64,000 bases of DNA from Ptiloglossa arizonensis (lineage: Eukaryota > Arthropoda > Insecta > Hymenoptera > Colletidae). The notes beneath the pieces were generated by a model, which made no database searches, was not told the DNA's origin, and saw only the letters and a list, made by a program, of their open reading frames with translations. The position numbers were made by a program, and so were the translations under genes. Positions 23,045 to 34,650 of this stretch are shown here, in pieces (the stretch's first letter is position 1; the number at the start of each line of letters is the position of its first letter). The stretch lies in the NCBI RefSeq assembly GCF_051014685.1, contig NC_135059.1, positions 9,672,001 through 9,736,000 on the forward strand, read 5' to 3'.

Positions 23045-23557
23045 TTTCCCAACGTTGGCTTTCCATCGACAGTTGTCGGTGTAATCTATCCAACGATTAT
23101 CTTTTAGTTCAGCTGTTATCGTTTCGTCGGGTTTCGAGCAATTGAAAGCGAATCGCTTCGCAGCAGTCTCGTGAAACGCATAAAAGAACCTCTCTCAGAA
23201 TTGAGGTTGAGTTTCTCGTCGCTATCGGTGTTCGATTAGGAGAAAGCCATTATTTAGTCGGTTACAAATTGGTACAGACAATCCACTTTTCATCTCCGGT
23301 TGTAATTCTATCGAGAACCGGCTCGCTTCTCCGTCTTGTCGGCAACGTGTTGCATACCGTACATAGTTTGTTCCTTCTTGGTGGAGGAGAGTTCACGTGG
23401 AACCCACACGCTTCTCTGCGAACCTTTTCAATTTCTTGGAAATGTGTTTGCACCGTTGACCTAAGTTTTTCCGACGGATCCTGAGTTCGCAGTTTCGGAT
23501 CGGGCTCCGCTAAGAATTTCGAAGTTTCATTATCGTTGTGTGCTGGTCCACTGACTC
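23045..23557 (-). pseudogene. Decayed mariner-family transposase
   Basis: On the minus strand one frame reads RRRSEPVLDRITTGDEKW, the block around the first catalytic Asp of mariner transposases (TGDEKW). It continues through two stops to LREVLLCVSRDC, corresponding to the family block KVLLCVWWDC, then IRFQLLETRRNDNS (family FELLP.NQTINS) and SLDRLHRQL (QLDRL block). The upstream part STVQTHFQEIEKVRR fits the helix-turn-helix end of the family. At least four in-frame stops make it non-functional. The C-terminal catalytic region after the QLDRL block was not recognised. The 128-bp repeat array abuts its 5' side, so the N-terminal part is missing or displaced. Confidence 0.85.
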
Positions 23558-23941
23558 GTGGAGAACACAGAGAGGTGAAAATTATTTTCGCCCAATTTTT
23601 TAGATTAATACTAACACGTGTAATATGATAAATATCACTGATCTTCGTTACTGTAATTGTTGCATTCGATTCACATTGCACATAAGTGGAGAACATAGAG
23701 AGGTGAACATTATTTTCGCCCAATTTTTTAGATTAATACTAACACGTGTAATATGATAAATATCACTGATCTTCGTTACTGTAATTGTTGCATTCGATTC
23801 ACATTGCACATAAGTGGAGAACATAGAGAGGTGAACATTATTTTCGCCCAATTTTTTAGATTAATACTAACACGTGTAATATGATAAATATCACTGATCT
23901 TCGTTACTGTAATTGTTGCATTCGATTCACATTGCACATAA
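23558..23941. repeat. Three tandem 128-bp repeats next to the mariner relic
   Basis: GTGGAGAACA(C/T)AGAGAGGTG starts at 23558, 23686 and 23814, an exact 128-bp period with very few differences, implying recent amplification. An open frame on the minus strand runs from the repeats into the mariner relic, but 128 is not a multiple of three and the frame shifts between copies. Confidence 0.95.
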
Positions 23942-24239
23942 AACGTCCTGAATGTTCCTTCGGAGTTTGAAATTCTGTCTGTGCGTTCTATCCAAATACA
24001 AATTATTTAAATTCAAAACGGTAAAAGAATTAATATCGCACACAAATAGTTATAGAAATTACTGTTTGTACTGTAAAGCTCCAGTAGAAATCGATAGAAA
24101 TAAGGTTATTGTAAATATTTGATTACTCGTGAAAAACCCCCGGTAACTTATAGTCATCGATACGATAGTGATCTCGGTTGTCTCGTAAATTTTTCATTTT
24201 TCCAACACTTGCCTGAGTTTTCTCAGACACAGAGAGACT

Positions 24240-24945
24240 TTTGTATTGCTTGCATTGATATAACTGTCCTTAAAAATAAAGATTTCTTTAAAGATAAAAT
24301 AATGGAATTTTTATACGAAAGATTCGTGCAAGGAGAAATTACGGGTCAAGTGTGACCCAGTCGTGGTCTCCCCCAAGATCTTCTGAACCATTGATATTGC
24401 GAGAGTTCCTTAAAAATGAAGAACGATGCTATAAAATAATAGAATTTTTATTCGAAAGATTTGTGAAAGGTCAAATTACGGGTCAAGTGTGACCCAGGTG
24501 TAATCTCTCCAACGATCTTCTAAACCATTGATATTGCGAGAGTTCCTTATAAATGAAGAATGATGCTATAAAATAATCAAATTTTTATTCGAAAGATTTG
24601 TGAATAGTCAAATTACGGGTCAAGTGTGACCCACGCGTGGTTTCTTCGACGATCTTCTAAACCATTGACATTGCGAGAGTTCCTAAAAAATTAAAAACTG
24701 TACCACGAAATAATAAAATTTTTATACGAAAGATTTGTGCAAGGTGAAGTTACGGGTCAAGTGTGACCCAGGCGTGGTCTCTCCCACGATCTTCTAAACA
24801 ATTGATATTGCGAGAGTTCCTTAAAAATGAAGAACGATGCTATAAAATAATAGAATTTTTATTCGAAAGATTTGTGAAAGGTCAAATTACGGGTCAAGTG
24901 TGACCCAGGTGTGATCTCTCCCACGATCGTCTAAACCGCTGTTAC
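24240..24945. repeat. Five 137-bp tandem repeats, each with a GGGTCA-N4-TGACCC palindrome
   Basis: The period is exactly 137 bp, measured at the palindrome GGGTCAAGTGTGACCC (24343, 24480, 24617, 24754, 24891). Monomers also share ATTGATATTGCGAGAGTTCC and TTCGAAAGATTTGTG. The first is the most divergent. The palindrome is identical in all five although flanks differ. It is an inverted repeat of nuclear-receptor-type half sites with a 4-bp spacer. Confidence 0.93.
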
Positions 24946-26399
24946 CGTAGGGTCGATCAGGGCATTCTTTGAAACGATTTTACGCACAAGTGTACAAATT
25001 CCAAGTGTGTATCGATGTTATCGAAACGCGTTTAGATCCCATCGCCTAGTTACGACCTAACAGATTTGTAATATTACGATAAGAAACAAAACCAATGATT
25101 CCGTATATCTCGAATATGGTAGACGCACGGTATTGGGTTAGGTCGAAATCCTATCCCGGTTCACTGGGAACGGTGTTCTCGTCCTATCGGTCCTGATCAG
25201 TCCTAGAAAGAAGCTGAAGCACAACCTGCGCTAGGTCGGTGGGAGGTTGCCAGCAGGTGGCAGGTTTGCCGCGTATCGATTTCTTACGAATCCAGCCGGG
25301 CTTGGAATCGCTATAGGACTGCTCTCGAGTAAAACGGCCCCGAAACGATCCTTCTCGACGTATCTCGCGCCTACCGTGACAACCTATGGCTCTCTGCACG
25401 GACACTGCTCCGTGAAAAGGATTCAAACAAGGGAGGAATTAATCTCGACCGATTCGACGGTCAAGTTTCCAGTCGAACGGTCACTCGAACGATGGAAACA
25501 CTCGACGAGAAAGACGTCACAACCTGGGGGGTTCATCTCGCAATCTGGAAAGTCGTCCTGGTGACTGGAGTGTCGTTCTGGTGACTCGAGTGGAGGGAGT
25601 CGGTTGTCAAATAGCCTCCAGACCGAAGGGTCCACGAACCGGGTGCAAGGGAAGTGCAAGAATCAGGTATCTCCATTTTCCGATGAAAATAAGTTAAGTG
25701 CACCACTGGTGTACCTTGCTCGTTTCGAGGAGTCTGCACTGGATTTGAGTATTTCAAAATTTAGATATTTGGAACGGTTTTATATTCGTTGAGAAGAATA
25801 ATTGGACACCCCCGTTTCGAACTTTTTATATTTATTTGCGTGTTTTGTATCTTTTGTATTTATTTACATATATTTACGAATTGTAGGAATTTTTTCCAAG
25901 TAAGAATAATTTATTCTTGTATTTTACATGTATTCTTGTATTTTGTAAGAAAAATCTTACGTCCATGTTTAGTATAATAACTCTCTTCTGGTTATCCTGA
26001 ACTATAAAATCGGGAATATTCTTATCTTGCGTAGATGTAGCTGTCGTTTGAATTTTAAAGGCGTAAAATAATTTCAACGCGTTGGAAACACATTCGATTT
26101 CATCCCGTTTTGTTGTTTCTTCGAACGGAGAAAAAATTGGGTGAATATCCAATTTATTCAGGATCTAACGAGAAAAGAGCACTTTATACGTGGATTAAAT
26201 TTCAAGCCAATCGATGTATTAGTTCTCGAGATATTCGCCTATCTACCTTGAAAAACGTTATTCCGAGAAAAACGACTTTAAAGTTTGGCGCACAGTGTGA
26301 GATTATACGCTGAATTTGGTTCGAGGCTCTTACCTCTGACGTTAGTAAGTTGTCGAATTTCGTTGCAATTCTTCAAACATGTTTCAGAGATCTCAAATT
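24946..26399. other. Unique sequence; GC-richer block at 25.1-25.7 kb unassigned
   Basis: Overlapping frames occur on both strands between 25184 and 25757 (up to 105 codons), none recognisable. A short direct duplication, CTGGTGACTSGAGTG, lies near 25558-25590. The block might be an exon or regulatory element of an unseen gene. Confidence 0.35.
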
Positions 26400-26860
26400 T
26401 GAAGAAAATACTCAAATATTCAAAGTTCATTCGAATACTCAGATATTTGAAGTTCATTCGAATACTCAGATATTTGAAGTTCATTCAAACACTCAAATAT
26501 TCGAAGTTCATTCGAATACTCAAATATTCAAAGTTAATTCGAATACTCAAATATTCGAAGTTAATTCGAATACTCAGATATTTAAAGTTGATTCGAATAC
26601 TCAAATATTCGAAGTTCATTCGAATACTCAGATATTTGAAGTTCATGCAAACATTAAATATTCGAAGTTCATTCGAATACTCAAATATTCAAAGTTAATT
26701 CGAATACTCAGATATTTAAAGTTAATTCGACTACTCAAATATTCGAAGTTCGTTCGAACACTCGAATATTTAAAAATTAATTCTAATACTCAGATATTCG
26801 AAGTTCATTCGAATACCCAAATATTCTAAGTTAATTCGAATACTCAAATATTTAAAGTTT
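26400..26860. repeat. 27-bp minisatellite (about 17 copies)
   Basis: The monomer is TTCGAATACTCAAATATTCG plus a short AAGTT(C/A)A tail. Because 27 is a multiple of three, a 159-codon frame of nine-residue repeats (HSNTQIFEV-like) stays open. I consider it a by-product. Confidence 0.95.
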
Positions 26861-27363
26861 ATTCGAATACACATGTATTCGTAATCTATTCGTAGCATTC
26901 GAATGCCTATAAAATATTCGAATACACATGTATTCGTAATTCATTCGTAGCATTCGAATGCCTATAAAATATTCGAATACACATGTATTCGTAATTCATT
27001 CGTAGCATTCGAATGCCTATAAAATATTCGAATACACATATATTCGTAATTCATTCGTAGCATTCGAATGCCGATAAAATATTCGAATACACATGTATTC
27101 GTAATTTATTCGTAGCATTCGAATGCCGATAAAATATTCGAATACACATGTATTCGTAATTTATTCGTAGCATTCGAATGCCTACAAAATATTCGAATAC
27201 ACATGTATTCGTAATTCATTCGTAGCATTCGAATCCCTATAAAATATTCGAATACACATGTATTCGTAATTTATTCGTAGCATTCGAATGCCTATAAAAT
27301 ATTCGAATACACATGTATTCGTAATTTATTCGTAGCATTCGAATATCTATAAAATATTCGAAT
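26861..27363. repeat. 55-bp minisatellite (about 9 copies) with internal palindrome
   Basis: Starts at 26861, 26916, 26971, 27026 and onward every 55 bp. Each monomer contains CGAATAC-ACAT-GTATTCG, a perfect 7-bp inverted repeat, and TTCGTAGCATTCGAATGCC. It directly continues the 27-bp array with a shared ATTCGAATA word. Confidence 0.95.
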
Positions 27364-30300
27364 ATTAAACTCTTGGAATAATCGTAGCCCTATTTCGAAC
27401 AACGCGCCCGCCCATCCTAAACTCCCGATGCATGAATTGAAAGTGCTATTCGTTGTACGTCAAATGTTTGTATGCCTTGACGTGCAGTCATTTATCGACC
27501 ACGAATGGGAAATAATCGGCTCTTCGGGAAACGTCAGGCATTCGTCATTAATCATCCATCCACACTATTAGGTATCCGTCGAATGACAAAGATCCGTTAT
27601 CCGGAATTCAACGAACGCCGAATTTGCGGAGTCTGTTTTATGACGGTAGATCGGTCAAAATATAGACAAAAGGGAACTTTCCATTGCAATTAACACATCC
27701 ACGTATCTCTCGTGATCGGTACATCGGCCAGCCATAAATTTCGATCCCATTGAACGAAAGATTCGTAAATTTTTCAATCGGTGATACCGTTGGCTTTCCA
27801 ACGATAACAAATTTATCAATTTTTATATCGATGACAAGTATCGAATAATAAAAGACTCATCAATCTTTAAATCGACGAAGGTTTCGAATAATAAAAGATT
27901 CGTACATCTTTGTATCGATAATAAATTTCGAACAAAGAAGAATTCCAATACATTTAGAAATCACTGATCTGAAAATATAGAAAATATTTAAATTATCAGC
28001 ATAGGGGGAATAAGGATCTTGGAAATTTATTATTCTTCACTGTGACATTTTTAACAAAAATATAAAATTTTGAATCATAATTATAAAGTATCTATCATCG
28101 TTCCACATTCGATGATAAAATCAATTGAAAGTACTATTACACGTGCAGTTGCATACCCACTGAATGCAACTATGCAGATACTTTGAATCGTTCGAGTTCA
28201 AACTTCAATACCTCCAAAAGTAATTTGGTCACAAAGGTAATTTGTGCGTTCGAGAATTGTTCGAAAAACATTCTCTCTTCAAGATCGCGGAAACATGAGA
28301 TACCTAGATTCTAGTGTGCCATAGACCCTTCTATGGTTTTCCCTCGGAATGATGAAACTTGATCCGAAATCTGGATCCCTCGTTTCTGAAACTGGTCTGT
28401 CCGGCGGTAATCGTGTTAATCTCGGACCCGCGGGGATCGAAAACAATTACGGGCCAACTAATAATCTACGCGGTACAGCCTGTAACGAGTCCGGTTTTCG
28501 TCCCTGGAATTATGCATTCCAGCTCGAAGAAACCGTGGCGTGTGGAGAACTTACATTTTTTCCAAGAAGCTCGTTCCTCGGTTCTTCGCGACATTTTATC
28601 CGAGCGTGCGAGTACCTAGTGACTTCGACACGAACGTACCTTATACAAAGGTGTATTTCCATTCATAGGTGTGGGAAAATCGATTTATTCTTACCATTTG
28701 GCAAAGTTCCTATCTTTGTAAATATCCACGTGAAATTATACTCTCCACTTTGCAAGATTAACAAAATTATAAACGCTCGAATAAGAGTAACATATAACGA
28801 AACTCTGCGCGAGTATTCCCGTTCGAATGGTCACCAAATCGATATTTTTCTTACCTCTCTTCAAAGTACACGCCTTAAAAATATCTACAGATTATAATTA
28901 ATACAAATCCTCGTAACTAATAATACATCACTACCGAAAATGTGTTCGTGTGTGAATTCTGATCGATCAGACCCACGTTACTTATATCAAGACTTCTTCA
29001 TACGAATTTAATTTAACCTCGTCTCCAGACACGATCTCGCGTTCAAACTTTCGAGACTATCCTTTGGTAATTATGAAAGAAAAATATTTCACGGATCAAA
29101 GATCGTTCGAAACGCGACAACTCCGAACGAGACTACCCCTTGAAGCTGATTCCTTCGATTAGAATCGAGTACACGCGTATCGTGTCTCTCGTGTTTGGTT
29201 TTTTACCTGTTGGCACGATCGTGTTCGTGGTTCGAGCGACGAAAACACGACGCTCGTAATTTCACTCGCGGCCACCGCGAACTCACCTCGGTTCTGCCCG
29301 TGTTACGGTTTACTTGGAAACTTCTTACTAAATGGTCGACCAAACACCGTGCATTCGCTTTATCCCACTCCCTGTTTCCGCTTTCGTATAAATCAGACTT
29401 ACCCCTCTGAGAAACGTATCAAAACCGCTTCGAAATAATCGGGCAACCCGAAGCGTGGAAATTGCTTAAAAGTTTCGCTCGCGAACCGCGCTCGGTTCAC
29501 AATACGATACGCTCGTCGCTAATTAGTTCCGTTTCGAGGGCTCGGGAAAGACTCGAGACGAGTGGGTATCAAATCGAAACGAAGGGGATTGCATCGCTCG
29601 GTGGTGAGGGAAATCTATTTCAAAGCTTCGCAAACGGTCTTTTCACGGTTTCTACGAGAAAACCGTACCAAGTTCGGTGTTTCTCAAACTTCGTTCGTAA
29701 GGTACGTGGAACGGAACTAATTTGGTACATTTTTTAAACGTATTTCGAAACTACGAGGAATTATGTAGTGGATGGCGCGAACTGGTCACGTATGGAACAG
29801 GACATTGTGATTGTTTCAACAGTGTTGAAAGAAGGGTTTCCTTAGGATGGAATTGCAATTGTTTTGGAGCTGTATCGCCAGACGTTGGGTGTATTTAATT
29901 TCGAGCCGGTGATTGTACTTACGTAAAGGTTATTGCATAAATAATATTTATTTTCAAGGGATATACTGAATGGAAAGTTTTCCTATTCTCTCGAATCGTT
30001 TCGCGAAGTGTTACCTTCGATTTTTCAAAAACGAATGACATTGAACTTCATAGTTTCAGAATTGAATCTTCGAGAAGAATATCATTACAGAAAGACATAA
30101 ATTATTCTAGTGATTAAATGATTGATCGTGATAGGTAAGACACATTTTTCTCAGAAAACAAACAATAAAGAAAAAAATGAATACTGTAAAATGTATTGTG
30201 AGTATACTTTAGAAAAAGTCGTGAAGTTTAAAGTCGATGCAATTACATTGCACGATCGTGGTAGGTTTAGTGTTAATGTGATTTTATGAATGGAACGCGT

Positions 30301-30369
30301 GAACAATTTACAAATGAGACAACTATCCCATTTGTTGTCCAATTAAAGATTCTTCAAATATCACAAAGT
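27364..30369. other. Unique sequence, no gene assigned
   Basis: A 182-codon plus-strand frame (28349-28897) has no recognisable domain, and its second half is AT-rich. A 91-codon frame lies at 29462-29737. None is supported as coding. Confidence 0.35.
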
Positions 30370-30735
30370 CTGATTCTATAATTTTATTATATCACTATAT
30401 CACATTTCTCCTATAATAATCTCATTACATCGATACATTACACCTCTCCTATAATAGATAATCTCATTGTATCATTAAATTATACTTCTCCGGTGCTAAT
30501 CTCGTTATATTATTACACTATACCTCTCCTATGATAGATAATCTTATTGTATCATTAAATTATACTTCTCCGGTGCTAATTTCGTTATATTATTACACTA
30601 TACCTCTCCTATGATAGATAATCTTATTGTATCATTAAATTATACTTCTCCGGTGCTAATCTCGTTCTATTATTACATTATACTTCTCCTGTTCTAACAT
30701 CATTCTATCATCGAATTATATTTCTCCTGGATTAC
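30370..30735. repeat. About 80-bp tandem repeats (4-5 copies)
   Basis: TATACTTCTCCGGTGCTAAT occurs at 30481, 30561 and 30641, an exact 80-bp period. More diverged copies lie on both sides, with recurrent CTCCTATRATAGATAATCT and ATCTCGTTA words. Confidence 0.9.
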
Positions 30736-33195
30736 AATTATCTCGTTACATTTCTTCAAGAAGAATAGGTGTCAATGTCTAGGTCTCGAGCAACCAAACG
30801 TCTCACGAGTTATTTTTATTTCATTTAAATTCCCATTGTCAAATACACCCCACTTTTTGTATCTTCTACGAACACGACGAAAGTTAAATTCGTGAAAAAA
30901 TAACCGAACTAGACCTGCCCTCTTCGATCGCAGATCGTAAGATCCAGAAGGATCGAAAAGTGAAATTAGTCGTAGATTTAGCTGGTAATCGAAACAGATG
31001 AATTGGAAATAAAACCAGAGGTCGATGAGCAGGTCATTCTTTACGTCATCAGTCTCTCGCAATCTTCGTTCCAACGTAACTCGTTCAGTGATATGTATTC
31101 CTTTTATTCGCGCCTTGATTGACTGTACTCATTAGCGAGCTTGGTATCGGTGTCCTTCTTTTCAACGAAATCGATTTTTAATTTACAGAACACTGATTCC
31201 TCGGTTGTTCTAACCGTTAACTATAACAGCCCGATCAGAGATAGGACAATTTTTTGCTCTCGTGAGGGTTTCGAACAGCGATTGGAAGATTTTTGAGAGA
31301 ATTTTCTATCCGTCGCTCATCGAATAAAAATGATGATTTAAATAGTAGATGGAAATATTTCAGAGAGAAAGCAAATAAAAATTTACCTGTCCGATTGAAT
31401 AAACGTCGGGAATAAATCGCTACACGCTGGTTTCGGTCGTTGTCTTTTATTCGAATAAAATTGTTCCTAGCTCTCTGGATCTGAAAAGGGACTTTAGAAC
31501 GAACACGATGCTTCGACTGTCTTTGAAAAGTATTCATTTTGTATCAGTACGTAGTTATTAATATAACCGTAACGGTGAAACGAAATTTTGAATTATTTTT
31601 TTATCGATTATACTTTCCTGATACCCTGTAAGTAAATTTAAACACAATTGTTAAAAATAGATAAAATGATATCATCGTTGCTCGTAATTTTATACACTGA
31701 ATTATTCCGATTTATATCTAACCGTTTCTGAATATCATTTATTATTATATATCTATAATTTTTAAATCCAAAACAAAAATATTATCGTATACATAGTTTA
31801 CTACTTCCCAATCGTGTAAAATGCAAGAAAAATTTTCTTATAAAAAATTTCCAGTTCTTACTACTCTCTCGTTCAACTTTGGAAACTAAATTCCAATAAA
31901 ATTGTATTAAAAAAAATAAATAAACGTTAAATTCTTCAATCTCGATTTTATTCTCACGAAAAAATTCTTTGTCGACAAAAGATCACGTCATATGCGACTC
32001 AGAGTGCTTTACATGCACCCAAAAATTCATTAAAATCAGAGCAGTAGGTTAGTGGAATTTCTTTATAATATACGAATAGACTTTTTCGATCCACTGTAAA
32101 TGTTTCGTAAAGAGTGATCGCGATTACACTTATCGTATTAGGATTTCGAGGGGATCGTTTCATCGTTGGCTCCGAATCCCGAGCGGCGCGATCGTTTCGC
32201 GCTGCAGCGGATGATGCATTCGACGTTTCTGCGTTGAACGTGGTTTCATCTGGTACTAGACACGCGACCAAGTGGCCGAGATTAAATTTCATTTAACCGA
32301 GCTTCACAACGGCCACTTTAATCCAGCCGTTCCGGGGTGGCTCGAAAGTCGTAAATCGTGACGTTCACAATCGACCGCTATTTTTCCGCGTTATCTGACC
32401 GTCGCATCGCGTCGATCAAAGTTATATCGATCCTGGTGATATTGGACGACGCCGCGACGCGGAAAACTCCGCTCGAATTGGATTTAAGAACGTGGTGCCC
32501 GCGTTCCTTACTTCCTCATGGTTCGCGATTACGTGCGTGCGCTTTGTTTCGCGATGAATTACAAATTCTTGGAACGAACCAATCGAAGAGCTCGTTTCGA
32601 TAAACTGTTGTTGCGTAATAAATCGAACTAAACGAAGCTTTATCGAAAGACGTTGCAAGATTATACGTCGTAAAAATGATAATTTAAATAGTAATTGGAA
32701 CGATACCCTTCGGTACTTGAGAATAACACACATGTGTGTACATAGTATCTCAAAGTTGACGATTTTGCAATCTTCGACAATATTTTTTACACCTTACACT
32801 TACGATTTGTCTAAAATTGCTATAAAATAAAGTATAAGTTTCAAAATCGGGAGAGTTGAATCTGCCTCGATCGCTGTATACTTGTATTTATTTATTTATT
32901 TACAAAGGAGTAAAAAAACTTTTTGTGTAGAATGTAATGAGAAATATCTAAATTAACAAGGTGTATTTGAATTTAAAACTAGAAGTACGTCACGCTCGGA
33001 AGTGTCGGTAGAAGGAAAGAAGTTTGTCTCTTTGCTGTATTTGTTTGTATTAATAATAATGTGTAACTACAAATATAAAATTGTAGCTGTACGAGTGTGC
33101 AAATGTGCAATGCTTTTACTGTAGTCACAAAATATGTCTAATGGAATTTTACAACAGTGAAGCAATAACGATTGCGAAACGAGAACTCGAAACCG
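30736..33195. other. Unique sequence, no gene assigned
   Basis: Frames of about 100 codons occur on the minus strand (30772-31074, 31235-31537, 31999-32292, 32422-32733) without recognisable features. The 32.1-32.6 kb part is GC-richer. Confidence 0.35.
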
Positions 33196-33268
33196 AGTAT
33201 AGTCAACCCCGCTTTCAAGTAACTGTCGCAGAATCGACAGTTTGCTCGAAAGCGGGGACTATCATACT
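33196..33268 (+). ncRNA. miRNA-like hairpin 1 (candidate)
   Basis: Arms AGTATAGTC, CCCCGCTTTC and ACTGTCG pair with CGACAGT, GAAAGCGGGG and GACTAT..ATACT across the loop CAGAAT. The result is a ~30-bp imperfect stem with small internal loops, within the size range of an animal pre-miRNA. The 10-bp stem CCCCGCTTTC/GAAAGCGGGG recurs in a second hairpin 700 bp downstream. I do not recognise the arms as a known miRNA. Strand is arbitrary without expression data. Confidence 0.4.
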
Positions 33269-33941
33269 GGTGAGGATTTGGTGCAAAGAGTTCTTATCTC
33301 TTTTTTTGTAAAAAATTTCAAAACACGTAATCTTCTTTGTTAAAAAAAAAAAATGAATTTAATGCGTTTCTATGACGAGTTCTTCCATTACTTACAAAAT
33401 TGTCTATTTATTACTCGAGCTGCGACGAAACTGCAATGGCTCGAGACTATTTCGATACGCAGACAATAATGTTTCACCTAATCGAAAAACTCTGCCCTCC
33501 CCTATCAATCGAGACAACAAGTTTTCCACGAACGAATAAACAAACGAATTTATCGCTCGGTTTTACACGGTTAAAAAGTATCTGTTTGCCATTTTCCAGG
33601 GGATTATCTTTCGTGTTATTGTAGTAAGCGTGGAAACAAAAATAAAACGACAAACGGGGAATGAAAATTGAAAGCACACAAAGGCCGATCCGCGTTTCGG
33701 CGAAAGACGCGGCATGAATTTGTCAGGAGAAAACGGATTATAGGTATAATCGAGAATCTGGCCACGTTCGACCTAACGGGGATGGTTATTGGTCCGAAAC
33801 CTGACTACATGACGTGTCCATCTAGCCGATATAGCCTCGAACACGTGGTATTTTAACGATCAGCCACCGTGCATTTATTTCTCGGACGTGATTTTAATAA
33901 CGCTTCTGACTGAGAACAGATCTCTCGGTACGGCGGTAATT
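33269..33941. other. Spacer between the two related hairpins
   Basis: No gene recognised. Short frames on both strands overlap one another. Confidence 0.4.
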
Positions 33942-33990
33942 CCCGCTTTCGAGCGACGAAATCTGAAACGCGAGTTCGCTCGAAAGCGGG
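33942..33990 (+). ncRNA. Hairpin 2, sharing its stem with hairpin 1 (candidate)
   Basis: CCCGCTTTCGAGCGA (33942-33956) pairs perfectly over 15 bp with TCGCTCGAAAGCGGG (33976-33990) around a 19-nt loop. The stem includes the same CCCGCTTTC/GAAAGCGGG core as hairpin 1. It could be a second small-RNA precursor, a protein-binding palindrome or a mobile-element remnant. Confidence 0.4.
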
Positions 33991-34071
33991 GCAGGTAGCG
34001 ATTTTTATCTCGAGCCGAGAAACGACCGCGCGTAAATCGTGAAACGAGGAGAATAAGTGAAGTGAGTGCCG

Positions 34072-34650
34072 AGAGTGAGTGAGACGGAGCAACAGCGAGC
34101 GAGTGTCGCGCTACACGAGCTCAATTTTGAGTGAAAGTAAAGTAATGTCTGTACATTAAGAGTGAGTGAGATAGAGCAACAACGAGCGAGTGTCGCGCTA
34201 CACGAGCTCAATTTTGAGTGAAAGTAAAGTAATGTCTGTACATTAAGAGTGAGTGAGATGGAGCAACAACGAGCGAGTGTCGTACTATACGAGCTCAATT
34301 TTGAGTGAAAGTAAAGCAATCTTTGTACACTAAGAGTGAGTGAGATGGAGCAACAGCAAACGAGTCTCTCGCTACACGCGCTCAATTTTTAGTAAAAGCA
34401 AAGCAATATCTATATACTAAGAGTGAGTGAGATGGAGCAACAGCGAACGAGTGTCACGCTATACGAGCTTAATTTTGAGCGAAAGCAAAGCAATGTCTAT
34501 ACACTAAGAGTGAGTGAGATGGAGCAACAGTGAACGAGTCTCGCGCTACACGAGCTTAATTTTGAGTGAAAGCAAAGCAATGTCGAGAGCGAGTGAGACA
34601 GAACAACGGTTACTAAGCCTCGCATTACAAGCACTATTCGATTTTTAGCG
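34072..34650. repeat. 87-bp tandem repeats (about 6.5 copies)
   Basis: AGAGTGAGTGAGAYGGAGCA starts at 34072, 34159, 34246, 34333, 34420 and 34507, with a degenerate copy from 34591. Monomers also contain GAGCTCAATTTTGAGTGAAA. The period is a multiple of three, which keeps a 126-codon minus-strand frame open; I do not consider it a gene. Confidence 0.95.

Noticed and set aside
26350..26829. 159-codon frame of nine-residue repeats
   Set aside because: It follows a 27-bp AT-rich minisatellite, and a second overlapping frame (137 codons) is open too.
28349..28897. 182-codon plus-strand frame
   Set aside because: No recognisable domain, second half AT-rich, no splice or promoter support.
34005..34385. 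126-codon minus-strand frame
   Set aside because: It lies over the 87-bp tandem array; the period is a multiple of three.
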